NCBI GenBank assembly: GCA_002794785.1
Contig: NBBA01000011.1
Span: 1,240,001-1,304,000, forward strand
Direction of reading: 5' to 3'
Source: Coniferiporia sulphurascens
Lineage: Eukaryota; Basidiomycota; Agaricomycetes; Hymenochaetales; Hymenochaetaceae
Length of the DNA stretch: 64,000 bases
The notes under the pieces are model-generated. The model made no database searches, was not told where the DNA came from, and worked only from the letters and a program-made list of their open reading frames with translations. Below, piece by piece: positions 21,720 to 33,897 of this stretch. Positions within the stretch are counted from its first letter, which is position 1; each line of letters opens with the position of its first letter. Position numbers and translations under genes: made by a program.

Positions 21720-23708
21720 TCAAGACCACCCGTCAATAAGCGGGAACCTGGACTTCGAGGGGTGTATGATAATCGCGCGTTTGATCGTAAAGTGCTCGAT
21801 GTCGAATCGTCCATATCCCGTTGCGCCTCTGCCCCGGATTTAGTTTTTTTGTGCACAGGATAGCACGAGTATAAAACATCAGCTCACCCGAGCCCCGCGT
21901 GCCCAAGTCCTTGCTCAGAGTGGAAAGTCGCTCCGTTAACAGAGGTATATCCTGTGAAATTAATTAAATTCAGACCTCGCTTTGATGGGCGAAGAAACGG
22001 AGGGGCTTCCGCACGGCCTTACCTGCACGAATTCGGGACGCTACATCGAGCGCCTGGTTAACATCCCTAGTCCAAACCGAGGCGGTCAGCGAGTAATCAG
22101 TCGCATTGGCCATCTCGACAGCTTCGTCAACAGTATCGACGACTGCGATCCCAACGACTAAATATATCGGAGGGTTTCAAAGCAAGTCAGGCAATAATTC
22201 CAAGTGACAGAATATCCGTGCGACGTACCAGGACCGAAGCTCTCCCTGTCCCATGCACGCATACCGGGTTTTACACCTTGGATCAAGTGTGGCTGAACGA
22301 GAGCTCCTTCTCTGTTCAGGTCGCCCACGAGCAGCTCTGCGCCCGCGTCGCGTGCCTCTCTCAGCATATTCACGACGTTCTCTGCAGAACCCTCGCTGAA
22401 GAGCGCCGAAAGTTTAAATGCGGGGTCGGCACTAGGGTCTCCCGCCTTCAGGCTTGCGAAGTACCCTTGAAGCTTGGGTACGAGCGTCTCGGCAGCCTTA
22501 CGCTGGACGATTACACGCTCCGTGGACATGCAAATCTGCCCGGAATGTAGTAAGGCCCCGTGCGCTATGGCTCGTGCAGCTGCGTCGGTATCCGCATCAT
22601 CAAGTACCTTAGTAGCGAAGAGTAAAGTTAGCAAAATTGCATAGAACCACCCCAAAATACCATAACCATAACCACTTACGACGGAGGGTGCCTTCCCCCC
22701 TAATTCGAGAACACATGGCTTGAGGTATTTAGCAGCTTCTCCTGCGATGATCTTTCCTACACGATCACTGCCGGTAAACTAGTGCAAGGGATGGGTTCGT
22801 CAGGATTACTCAGAAAAGACGGCTTAAATTCTCACGTTAACATGTCTAATGAGGGGATGTCCAATAAGCTCAGCGGTCAATTTTGGAGAAGTTTCCCTAG
22901 ACATGGAGACATAATTCAGAACACCGGGGGGTATACCAGCCTATATTACTATGTTTTAGCGAGTAGACGTAGGGTCAGTGACAGCGAATCAATACCTCAT
23001 GCATAAGCTCAACAACAATCTCCTGGGACAGAGGGCTGCACTCCGATGATTTCAAAACGATCGTGTTTCCGCATATAAGCGGGACGATGATAGCTCTGAA
23101 ACTCAACGAAACTGCGGCGTTCCATGGAGCAATGGAGAGGCTAAGATTAAGGAAGAGTGTGATTCTCTAAATTGTAGGGTCCTACTAAGATGGTAATCAA
23201 ACGTACATCGCGCCGTGAGCCCTTCTCTGGACAATAGCGTGTCCACCAGGGACTGAAGAGGACGGAAAGCTTTCGCCCTTGACCTGACTGGCAAGCGATG
23301 CGGCTTCGAGAATATTGTTACGCGAGCCCATGACGTTAAGAAGCGCCCATGCTTCGACAGCGGCCGTCTCGTCTTGCTGGGCTTGTATGAGCTTCTTCTT
23401 GTATTTCTCTGTTACAATAAGGTCCGCGGCCTTCAAGAGTATAGCTCGCTTTTGCGCAGCAGGTGTATTCTCCCATGTTTCGAAAGCTTTCCCCGCTGCT
23501 TCCACCGCATCCTGCGAGAGATTGAATACAATGTACGACGCATATTAGGAGGCCAGTATTCTTGACGTACCTTACAGTCCTGTGAAGACGCCGAGGCGGA
23601 GATCCCCACGACCTTATTATCCAAGGGGTTCCGAACCTCAAACGTCGCTTTGTCGCTCGCGGACCTGCGCTGGCCGTTCACCCACAGGGGGGTCTCAGCA
23701 GATGCCAT
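21720..23708 (-). CDS. aldehyde dehydrogenase (vanillin/salicylaldehyde dehydrogenase-like)
   Basis: NAD(P)-dependent aldehyde dehydrogenase of 492 residues in nine exons: 23708-23571, 23511-23207, 23140-22996, 22940-22836, 22778-22680, 22607-22229, 22157-22023, 21951-21888 and 21828-21720. The exon lengths sum exactly in frame. Landmarks in order: TPLWVNGQRRSAS at the N-terminus; IAPWNAAVSLS and GNTIVLKSSECSPLS (coenzyme site); FTGSDRVGK; the general-base Glu in VLELGGKAPSV; the catalytic Cys in HSGQICMSTERV; SVNGATFHSEQGLGHAGLG near the C-terminus. No targeting signal is seen, so it is probably cytosolic. The VxELGGK/GQICMSTER combination and length resemble fungal aromatic-aldehyde dehydrogenases; the substrate is inferred. 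ATG 23708 opens the first exon directly with the conserved LWVNGQ. Confidence 0.92.
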
Positions 23709-24107
23709 AGATGGGGATGATTACCAGTAGGCCCGTAAACAGGTGAAGAAACTGGTAGTCCATGGGCATTATAAAGGCTACTCGGAACTTCAAGTCTCCG
23801 GTAGAAGAGATTACACATCCACGAGAGTACAAGCTGTCCTTCCATACGTGCGACGATTTCCATAGCCAGACGACCTGTGATAATGGTATGCCATTGGCGG
23901 GGCTAGTACGTGGGCGCTCCTTATAGCAGGGGTTGTGAGTAAATCAGGGCAAGATCCTCTCACAGATCGCATGAAACATATTAGCGAAGATCGGAGGTAA
24001 ACTAAATCTAATTAACTACGAGGACTAAAACAGAGTACATTCAATAAAACACAATAGATATCGATACAGAAAGCAATAGGGGTCCAGTCTGGGAAGCTCC
24101 GAGCTTA
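23709..24107. other. ALDH promoter and SIN3 3' flank
   Basis: About 400 nt between two minus-strand genes. No ORF or structure worth calling was seen. Confidence 0.6.
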
Positions 24108-27100
24108 TCAGGTAAGAGATCCCTTCTCGTCGAATCGGTCCAGCCATTCCTTGCTCCTGGAGACGCGCAAATCGGAGCGTTTCGCAACGTCCTCGAGCTC
24201 CTCCGTGTCCCACTTCCTCCAGAGGAAGTCCTCTGTTTCAGAAACGAAAAACATCCGGTATGTCCGAACGCAAACCTTGATCTCTAGCCCACTTCGACTA
24301 GAGACAGAACCAGTTAACGGATTCCTCTTGGCTAATTGCAGATTACTTTACGAGATAGATGCCATACAGTCAGCTATTGTTACGGGCCTTGACTTAAGGA
24401 TAGAGCTTACCGTGACAAAAATGGTGGCTTGACATTCGCATCCGCCAGACCTCTCGTTGTTTCGTCCTGCTCAAGTTTCTCATTACGGCTATGACTCCCG
24501 CAAGAGCTAATATTACATACCGAAACGAACGAGTCAATATATGCTTGCCACCGCCCGGTGTACAAATCGTAGTCATCAAAGCTTGAGTCATCTTTGCCCA
24601 GTAATTGGACAGTCATTGTGTGTGAATTCGGTGCCTAGTCGTAGGTCAGCCATGCAGCTATCGTAATAAAACGATCAAAAGTATATACCCAATCAATCCT
24701 GAATAAGTTTTCGTCGGGGCCAATGGCCTTCTCCGCATTCGACCGGATCTCATCTAAATCTAAACTTGATGGTGACGGCAGGTCTCTCTCTCGTTTAAGA
24801 CCCTCAAGAAGGACAATGGTCTTGTTTTCAGAAAGAATAGTTTGCACCTGCGGACACATTGAAGAAGATGCAATTTCCTATTTGTAGATCGACCTACCTG
24901 CTTGATGATAGCCCCAATGACCTTGTCGACCGTGAACATGATGTACGCCTAGAAACACGATCAGAATTATAAGATATTGCGGTGGTAGGTTTATGCTACC
25001 TTTGTACCAAACATGTACCGCGCGATGTCCTCGAAAGACTGCTGGTCTATTTCGTTATCGAAAAGTCCCTCGCATGTCTCAAGCAGGTAATCGTAGAAAT
25101 GTGCTGCCGGAGAAGACCTCTGTTTCAGTTCCGCTAACTTTTGAGACGGCGCTTCCGAGTCAAGCAGGGCTAGATCCGAAGCAACTTGGCTCGACAAATA
25201 TGGAGATGCTGGATCGCTGGCCAGCTTTGCAGCCAGAGATTTGCAAGTCGACAATCGGGAATGGAGGAGCTGGAAACACATCAGTAAATAATTTTTTTCG
25301 TGCCAAATGCCACATACCTCGATGAGACGCAACAACGCGTAGAAGTTGGCGTTGGTGAAAAACGAACCTCGACGTACGGGCCTCTCAAGCGTATCGACAG
25401 ACAAGGGAACCTCCGTGTTGCGCGGAGGGGCTAGCCCGTGTATTCTCGCCTCTGATGAAGCAGAGGGCTCGACAGAGAGTATCCCAGTTGCCGGAGCAGG
25501 GGATGCAAACCGAGACGCCGGATTAGAGCGCACGTTTCCCCTTCCCTTCCTTGCCCCCGACTTATCCTGTGCGTTGCTCTTTAGGATTTTCTTCCTAAGG
25601 TCAACCCCAGAACGCCGTCCGTTTCTCCCGCTCCTTGAACTACTCCCGACGGACGATGTCTCGTCGAGTTCATCTACGAAGCTAGAGAAGTCGTCACCCA
25701 GGTAGTAGTCGGCCTCGAATGCAACATTCCGTGCCTGGAAAGCGGCGTTAAACGCCACTGGATCAACCATGAAGAACATGGGAATGAAGGAGCGAAGGAA
25801 TCCTTCAATGCGTCGACGTTCTGCAGCACCGATATGATGCTGCATGCGATCGAGGAGGGAGAATGTAAGCTTGAAGAGATCTTGCGTGACCGATATATCA
25901 TCCATTATGAGCGCCATCTGGTAGCGGGGCCGGGTACGGGCGAAAAGCGGGTCAATCAGGGATGCACGTTTGGACATCTGTTCCTCTCGAACGGACTCAA
26001 TCTGATTCATGAACATCTTCATGGTAATTGCCTTCTTATCTGTGGCTTTGAAATTGATACCTTGGTGATCCAAAGACTTCTGGTAGTTCCGTGCATCAAC
26101 TTCCCTCCAGACTTTGTTCCACTCTCGCTGCGCTTTCTTCCATTCCTCTTCCTTCTGTTTTAATCTTGCGAATACAATAGGAATCGCAATGGCAGGGGAA
26201 TCGTGGATTGCCTGGACAACTTCAAGCCCAGCCTCCCGCCCGTACACCTTTTTAAGGATACGTTGATGGATGGCCTTGTTCACTCCGGTTAATGGCATTT
26301 TTTGTTTGGAGGCTGCACGTTCTTCCGGCGAAAGCTGCATAATCTTCATATGGAGCGGTTCCAGTGTTGCGATTGTGCGTGTGATAGCTTCGATATGGAA
26401 ATCATATTCATGACGCTCCTCCTCGCTACGATGAAGAGCTTCCTCGTAAGCGTTCTTTCTATGTGTGACAAACCCAGCATCTTCGCTTGCCCAAGTCGGA
26501 TGAGAAACCCATTCATCGTTGAGAACACTCCTACACATGTCATCTCTGCCAGAGCATGGTACGTTTGCCTCCTGTTTTCCCGTCGATAAATAAATCAGAG
26601 ACAGAGTCGAGAGGGACGTACACTGGCAGGCAAACGCCTGTAGCTTGGACCATATCGGGTACTAAGAGCGTCTTTTGATAGGCGTTCCATACCTTCACTG
26701 GATCCCCCACCCCCGTTTCGACTGTATCCACCATTGTTACCCTCCCAGCTTGCATCCCAGCCGAGGATCTCCTTGAACCGCGCCAGAAGTTCTTCCCCAA
26801 GAAATGTCTGGCTCTGCTCGACGAGCCGTCGCATATCAATGATCTCTTGCGTGAAAAGATTGATTAACTTCAAGAATTCATTGTATACTTCACGGTTGTC
26901 TATTGCGAGGCGAACTCGTTCGAAAAAGAGCATGTCGTCTTGGGATGGTACATGGGAAACAGAAGGTGGATGAACATCATACACAGATGGCCCGGACCGG
27001 GACGACAGCGGTGGCGCCACGTGACTATACGAACGGCCAGGAGAACGTGGAATATCGTCCTGATACAGAGCATCATGGCCGCCGGGTTGCTGGTGTTTGG

Positions 27101-28492
27101 GTCTTTTTGTCTGCGGATAAAGCAGTCGGTGTGAGTAGATTGGTAAACTTCGAACCGAATAAACCATCAAGACCTTGTTTTGAGCTGCCCTAGCTAAAGT
27201 TTCGCTCTCCCTGTCCCTTTCACGCTCTCTATCCCTTTCTCTTTCGCGATCTGGAACCTTACGCTTTCTTTTCTGTGCACCTGATGCGGTCGTGGGTGCC
27301 GGTGTGGCTTCGACAGCCTTTTTCTTCCCAAGTTTTGCCCCTCTGCCCTCTTTTTCGATCGAGGTTGCGGTATCTAATGCGCTGAACATCTCGCGAGGCA
27401 CGAAGTGTTGCAAGCCTGAGAGGAGGTCGGGCGAGTCCTGAAAAAGTTTAGCTATTCGCCCTGCCAATTGCGCCTAGACAGAATCTCCGTTACAATTGAA
27501 GGACAGACCAAAACGGGATAGACGCACCTCATCCACTGGCGAACGTTTGTATAAGCTCAAAATATCAAGGAATTCTTGGTAGAGATCCGTATGTCCGGCG
27601 AAGCGTTGTTTTATTTTTGTCACATATTCCATAGCAGGAGATATCTGCTCGTGAGTGTAAGGTACGCCACCTTCGGACGTTGACGAGGCTGAGCTGGGAC
27701 CAACTAGCTGTTCAGAGGCTGCAACGGATGGCTGGTGAGTACAAGATTCCTGGGTAGTGGAGAAGCCGCGTACAATTGGCACTCTGGCTCTGGACTGTCG
27801 TCCCGTCTGGAGTCGTAACCGTAATTATATTTGTATCAAACGCATCGACGGTACACTCGATCCGGTATCCAGTAGGTAAGAAAGTGTTGAAACCCTCAAT
27901 AAGCGAAGGATAGCCGGAGAAGAGCGACGATACGCGCTGAATCACGCCAGGAGTATCAATACTTCAAACGAATTAGCAGTAACGATGATGTGAATGAGTC
28001 TCTAACTCACGTTTGATTCTTGAAATCTTTCATGATGTCCAGGAATTTGTTATACACGATCGGCGTCTCTGAGAACTGCTTCTTGACTGCGTCCAAATAA
28101 TACAGCGCATCCCCGACATTCAGTGGCCTGTCACCGGCAGGAGTGGAGTCTACATGAGTAGCTGGCTTGTCCAAGTGACTGGGCATCATTTCCCATGTCG
28201 ACTCCGGCCAAACGGCGTCGTCCGGCGGATCGTCAAGGGCGCCGTCGACCTCCATAGTCCCTTCTCCGCTGCCACTTGCATCAATTCCAATGCCACCTTC
28301 CAGGACCTCCTTCTTCATGTTCTCCACCCGAAACTCTTTCTGGGGTTTAGCATTGGCTTCCGTTGGAGAGCGCGGGGCGTCCATTGCTGGGGACGGTGTA
28401 AGCCGTTCTTCCGACCGAATGGTACCTTCGGCGGACTGCTCTTGGGCGACGATATCAGTTGTTGGTTGCAAACTATGAGAAGGGGCCTCCAT
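24108..28492 (-). CDS. SIN3: SIN3 transcriptional corepressor
   Basis: Scaffold of the Sin3/Rpd3 histone deacetylase complex (nucleus), 1260 residues in twelve exons (28492-28011, 27961-27774, 27718-27528, 27473-27174, 27110-26622, 26571-25318, 25269-25000, 24948-24898, 24847-24689, 24634-24521, 24478-24411, 24324-24108). After an acidic N-terminus come PAH1 ([30 protein letters not shown]), PAH2 ([29 protein letters not shown]), a charged Arg/Glu/Asp repeat ([15 protein letters not shown]) and PAH3 ([20 protein letters not shown]). The large exon 6 holds the HDAC-interaction region ([40 protein letters not shown]). The C-terminus has the conserved [20 protein letters not shown] and ends in a short exon with [14 protein letters not shown]. 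One acceptor (24479 versus 24467) could shift by 12 nt without changing frame. Confidence 0.95.
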
Positions 28493-29300
28493 TGTGTCGA
28501 ACTTGCAGTGCCAAGAGAATCAAGCAGCGGCGGACATAGGCAAGGGGCAGCTGAGCGAAACCGAAGAGTCGGAAAGTATGGCCGGGCGCGCTCCTGCAAG
28601 TCACGGGATCAATATGCTTCAGGCTCGGCTACTTGAGAGGCGCTGGCCAAAAGGAGAAACGGTCGGCAAGAAAATTGAAGTCTCGACTTCAGGCTGCATC
28701 ATGATACTTACAGTAAGACGAAGAAAGCGATAGAGCCTGACAACTATGCATAGAGCCGTGCACAGTGTCTTACTACTGCTATTACAAGGGGCACGTAGCA
28801 TCTGATTAGAATCGGGACTATCCTTCGTCTTTCAAAACCCATGCTATCGTCACTTGCTCAGCTGTTCTGTACTTGCAAGCAATTCGTGCATCCCAATTAA
28901 CTTAACGGAAGACTCGGCGGTTGGCCCCGCAACTGTCAGAAAAGGACTACCCTCTCGGCATTCATGACCGACCCTGCCTTCTGCGGGAAATGACATTTAG
29001 GCGCACTCGAACAGCTTGAAAAATAACGGCAGTAGGGAGTTATGAAACTAGAAAAAGGGAGCACGATGCGCTCGCATCTTGGTTTTCTAAGTTTGAACAA
29101 TGTGCAAAGCCAAACTGCTGCGTGGACACGTCCCTTTCTCAGCCTGTGTGGTTACAGTGCCACGCGCGAAGAGGAACGTGCTCGACAGAAAGGTGCCGAT
29201 TGAGTTTACTTCATTAGGATCCCACTCGAAGTTTCGCTGTTGATTGATTTGATCTTTCCTCTCGTCGTGACCTCTGCTGGATCGCCTTGGCACACAACTA
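28493..29300. other. divergent promoter region of SIN3 and the P450
   Basis: About 800 nt between the SIN3 start (-) and the P450 start (+). Only short frames are present. I see no TATA box of convincing form. Confidence 0.55.
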
Positions 29301-31599
29301 ATGTTCAGGTACCTCCTAGAATTTAGCTCGGCTATGATTAATCTTGTATCACCTCTGAGCGCATCCCGAGGTTCTTTCGCGCTCGCTGTCACAGTAATAT
29401 CTCTTTATTTATGCAGGAGACTCTTTAAGACTTCTCGTAACGATCTTCTCCGGCTACGAGATCCCCCTGGTCCACAGGGAATCCCATTTTTTGGTAATGA
29501 ATTCCAGATCCCTAAGGATAAGCAGTGGCTCCGCTTTAACGAGTGGAGTCAGCAATATGGTACGATAATTTCTCAGCCTATGTTTATGTTAAAAGTAATA
29601 CTCCCAATCGCATGTTAGGCGACGTAGTCGGGGTAACGGCTATGGGACAACGTCTTCTTATCCTTAGCTCAGCTCAGGCGGCTTTCGATCTTCTCGAGAC
29701 TAAAGGTACACAGCTTTTTATAATATTTGGTTGCGTTTAAATTGTCCTACAGGCAATATTTACTCGGATAGACCCCGGGCTGTGATGGCAGGAGAACTGT
29801 AAGAAAATTTCCGAGTTGAGCAAGTGTATGTTCTGACCCGTACCAAAGTGTCGGCTGGGATCGCGGGCTCGGATATGCTCAATACGGCGAGCGCTTCAAA
29901 GAATTTCGAAGAATGTTTCACCAAACAATGGGACCAAGGTCGCTCCCAGCCCTCCACGCTCTCCAAGAAAGAGAGAACATTCGTCTTATTACCCGTATCT
30001 TGGAAAAACCGGGTGCCTTCATTAACCATGCACGACAGCAAGTAGCATCTTATCTTGGTGGGAACATATTCGTTTAATAATTTACCCAAGGAGTACCGGT
30101 GCTACTATTTTGATGTTAGCGTATGGCTACTCTGCTCAGTTCGAGAACGATCCGCTTGTAAAAATTGCAGAGGACGCAATGATGGGGTTCTCCAAAGCAT
30201 CAGAGCCCGGCGCCTTCATGGTGGACCGTTTTCCATTCCGTAAGAATTACTATAAATTCTAACGAACGGATCCAGGGCGCTAACTTAGAATACCTAGTGA
30301 GGCACATTCCGAGTTGGTTCCCTGGTGCAAAGTTCCAGTTGGTCGCGAAATCGATGAGAGAAGACTTGGAGCGCCTCTACGACATTCCATTTGACTTCGT
30401 CAAATCCGAAATGGTATACTTTTGCGTCGGACTCTATAAAAAAAGAATGTGCTTATGTTTTAATACCTTAGGCTTCAGGTTGTTTCATACCGTCTTTCAC
30501 ATCGACGTATCTTTCAGAGAAACAGGATCCTTCTGACGAGGACAAGGAATTCGTGAAGGCTGCAGCTGCCTCTCTTTACTCAGGTGTGCCCTACGTCCAC
30601 GGGGTTCTCCATCTTAAATTGATAACATGAGGATATAAAACAAAGGCGGGGCCGACACTGTGAGCTATTGACAGTTTTGCAAATGGAAGGCAAGGGACGA
30701 GCTTAGTACTTTCAGACGCCCTCGTCTATTTCATCTTTTATTCTCGCGATGGCTCTTTACCCCGGCGTACAAGCGAAGGGTCAAGCTGAGGTCGACCGTA
30801 TTACTGGGAGCAAACGCCTTCCGAACATCTCTGACAAAGACGCACTTCCGTACGTGAATGCTATTGTGAAGGAGGTTTTAAGGTGGAATCCCGCTGTTCC
30901 ATTAGGTGAGTCTCTTGGACGGGTATTTTTTTGAATAAGAACCTTAGACACCGCACGTGTGTCAATATAGGGTTGCCGCATCAGGTATTGCAAGACGATG
31001 TTTACAGAGACTACAGGATTCCAAAAGGCACTATAGTCTGGGCAAATATCTGGTGAGTGCTGCGTGGGTTGTGGCTTTTTCAAATTGATCCCCGTCCGCA
31101 GGTCTATTCTACATGACAACGACATGTTTCCTGAGCCCTTCGAGTTCCGACCTGAACGCTTTGTGGACTTGGAAACATCTGGAGCCTCTGCATCAAAAGA
31201 AAGAGATCGAACTACCGACCCTTCGATACTTGCATTTGGGTTTGGGCGGAGGTGAGCAGCGTTTGAGGCGTAGAGACATGATCGATGATTTTTCTACCGT
31301 GGGATCAGGATATGCCCGGGAATGCATCTGGCGGAAAGTTCAATTTTTATCACTATTGCAACTCTGTTATCCGTCTTCAATATCTCCAAAGCTAAAGATT
31401 CCAACGGGAAGATCATTGAACCAGAAGTCGAATATACGGGGTTCATAAGGTTTGAGACCTATGCATACAATAAGGATATGAGATATTATTGAGCATTTAT
31501 TCCTGCAGTCATCCAAAGCCCTTCAAATGTAAAATATGGCCTAGATCTGCCGAGGCGGAAACTCTGGTCAGACAAGCCGCAGCGGAGCTCGAAACTTGA
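29301..31599 (+). CDS. cytochrome P450 (basidiomycete CYP5144-like)
   Basis: ER-anchored heme monooxygenase of 523 residues in thirteen exons: 29301-29559, 29619-29705, 29753-29798, 29849-30037, 30091-30239, 30298-30413, 30526-30583, 30646-30659, 30716-30905, 30971-31052, 31102-31251, 31309-31449 and 31509-31599. The N-terminal membrane anchor (FALAVTVISLYL) is followed by the Pro-rich hinge DPPGPQGIPFFGN. Next are a C-helix WDRG motif (VGWDRGLGY), the I-helix Thr (GGADTTPSS), the K-helix ExxR (VKEVLRWNP), PERF (FRPERFVD) and the heme loop FGFGRRICPGMHLAE with the Cys ligand. A 53-nt intron (30038-30090) appears to start with GC (GCAAGT) rather than GT. A 14-nt exon (30646-30659) codes the centre of the I-helix. 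The acceptors of introns 5 and 6 have alternatives. The substrate is unknown; the CYP5144-like label rests on remembered resemblance. Confidence 0.88.
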
Positions 31600-32095
31600 A
31601 GAGGTTAAAAGAGGCTGGGCAGGTACAGTAGACAAACGACTACCTTAATAGTCCCATTTAAGAGGGCACAAAGATTTTGACAGCTATGAAGATGATCATT
31701 GCGCAATATAGCTTAACTTAATGACAATCACGTTTTAGCAATAACTTCAACTTGGAGGTTCGTGGCTTTGGCGCGTCTAGATAGAGCCGCGTTCTGGTGG
31801 ATATTCGAATATTAGCTATGTGTGCAGTGAAATTCTTCGAGTAAAAGTACGATTTCTCCGAAGTGAGCAGTCAGTAGTCGTGTCCCCATTCTTCAAAGCT
31901 GAAGGTGACTTGTTACTTAAAAGATTTAGCTTTAGGTTTAAATCGACGCGTCGATCACATGACTTGGTTCGCGTCGCGACAGTCACATTGGTCACATTGT
32001 TTTATTAAAATCGAAGTGGCTCTTCAGATCTGTAACCTCATTCACTGCGACCGACCCACACATCCTTTCCTCTCTTCAACTCCTAATTTAATACA
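31600..32095. other. P450 3' flank and promoter of the next gene
   Basis: About 500 nt with no coherent ORF. A short pyrimidine-rich stretch (CATCCTTTCCTCTCTTCAAC, 32061-32080) precedes the ATG at 32096 and is the likely transcription start region. Confidence 0.5.
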
Positions 32096-33619
32096 ATGTC
32101 TCGTCTATCTCTCAAACGCACGTACGACGCTTATGACTCTCCTGCTTCATCAACACCACCTACTGGCGCAAAGCGATATCATTTTGACTCCGACGCGTCG
32201 TCCGACAGCTTCGCTCTGCATCTACCTTCCGACTCGCCTTCTAACCCATTCGGTCGTTTCAAGCCCTTCGTTCCACGCAATCTTCCTAGGCCAACTCCTG
32301 TATCAGATCACCTCGTTCTCCGTTTCCAGCTTGCGTCACAACCACACAGCGTGCACAGGATTGTTTCCGTGCCTGTCAACTATACATTCTGGCATTTATC
32401 CCGTCTTACGCAGTTTCTCTTTGGCTGGAAGGACTTCCGTACGGAGCGCGGCTCGCATGGCTCACGTGAGAAAATTAGGAGACGGGTTGACCATGCCTTC
32501 ACCGTACAGAAGCGGATCGTGCTCTATGCAGCGCCGCGGCACGCCGGACTTATCAAGAGCGGCGAGACCGTTGTACGCGTTGCAGGAAACATAAAAGGCC
32601 TCAAACCTCGGTGCAAAGATGATATTACGTGGGAGCGGGAAGAATATTACACATTGCAACACTTGTGGCATAGGCCGGGTAGCAGTAGTGAAATGTCACG
32701 TGCGATTATTTATGTGGGTACATTTCCTTCTCTAATATAATCACCGTTCACATTGTCTCATTGTAGGACTACGATGTATTGTCCTCACGCAAGGAACTTG
32801 TTCACATCACTATTTCTAGCGAATCCAACAAACTTAGGGCGTTACAGCGGGATCTCGAAGATTCTAGCAATACACCCTACGTACTTCTTGGTCAAGGCCT
32901 GCCAAATGATGACGAGGATGACGAAGATTTCGCACTTGATCTTCAGCAATGGAACGAATCACTGGCGTTTGAGAACTACGTTGTTAGCCAAGAGGAAGAT
33001 GAAGAAAACGATGATGATGTTAGTGAAACATGTATATTTTTGTCCATTTGATACCTGATTGCATTGTACCATTTAGGGCGCGTCCCCTATCCGTTTGGCA
33101 GAAGAGCAGGCGCGCGTCAAGCAACGTATGAGTGCGCCTCTTCCCAAGCACCTGCCCATCGACGAGGAAGAAGACCAAGAGGATGACGCACCGCCCAAGT
33201 TCAAGCTGCTTGCCAAGGCTACCGATCCCAAGGCTCCTATTAAGAGGCGCGCTTCATTGCCTTTGGCTACGCGGCTCCCTGACCCGGATGAAAGCCGCGA
33301 AGTAGGTGTTGACTACCCTGAAGAGCGCAAGGACGCGTCTGCCCTCGTCCTCGGGCGTTCACCTTCAAAGAAACGTGCCACGCGGCTACCTGATCCGGAC
33401 GAGAGCCGCGAAGTCGGTGCGTGGTCCGACGATGGCAAAAAGGTGGAGAAAAAGGCGCGTGCGACGAACAACGCGTACTCGCATGCCCTTCCGAAGCCCG
33501 CCGCGCCGTTCCATCCTGTAAAGCAGGTGCTTCCACGTGCGGGTAATCATCGCGTCGTCTCCGGTGCGCAGGCGAAGGAAAAGGAGAATGAGCTTGTTGA
33601 GAGTGAGACGGAGTTGTGA
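32096..33619 (+). CDS. pRiA4b ORF-3-like domain protein with acidic, repeat-bearing tail
   Basis: Predicted 470-residue protein: exons 32096-32713, 32767-33018 and 33077-33619. Residues about 60-210 resemble the plasmid pRiA4b ORF-3-like fold: SVHRIVSVPVNYTFWHLSRL, LTQFLFGWKD, a HAFTVQKRIVLY strand, WEREEYYTLQHLW and HITISSES at the end. This family is found in bacterial mobile-element passenger genes and, without known function, in many fungi. The N-terminus is Ser-rich. A very acidic stretch (DDEDDEDFALD, QEEDEENDDD) crosses intron 2. The C-terminal third is basic and acidic by turns and contains a duplicated 14-residue unit (ATRLPDPDESREVG). No catalytic motif was seen. Domain assignment is by pattern and moderately sure; the function is unknown. 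Confidence 0.7.
33268..33308 (+). repeat. intragenic direct repeat, copy 1
   Basis: Codes TRLPDPDESREVG. It matches the second copy at 33379-33419 over 41 nt with a few, mostly silent, differences. The two copies start 111 nt (37 codons) apart, in the same frame. Confidence 0.85.
33379..33419 (+). repeat. intragenic direct repeat, copy 2
   Basis: Second copy of the TRLPDPDESREVG unit. Differences from copy 1 lie mostly at third codon positions, which suggests selection on the peptide after an older duplication. Confidence 0.85.
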
Positions 33620-33897
33620 GAGGAGTATACGACTGCGATACCTTGCGATACCTGCTTTATTAATATGATTTATGTGTTATCATGGTCTTGCTTTCACTTT
33701 TTCTTGGCGAAGCAAAGAGCAAAACATATGCTGATTGAGCCCCAATATTCTCTATCTACAATTACATGGACTTCGAGCATTGCAATAAATACATTCCATC
33801 CATCTCTTACAGTACTAGTCCTTGAGCGTAGACGTGGGTGCGTAAAACAAAGAAAATTCAACATCACGGAGTTCGTGGCATGACCTTCCGAAGGGTT

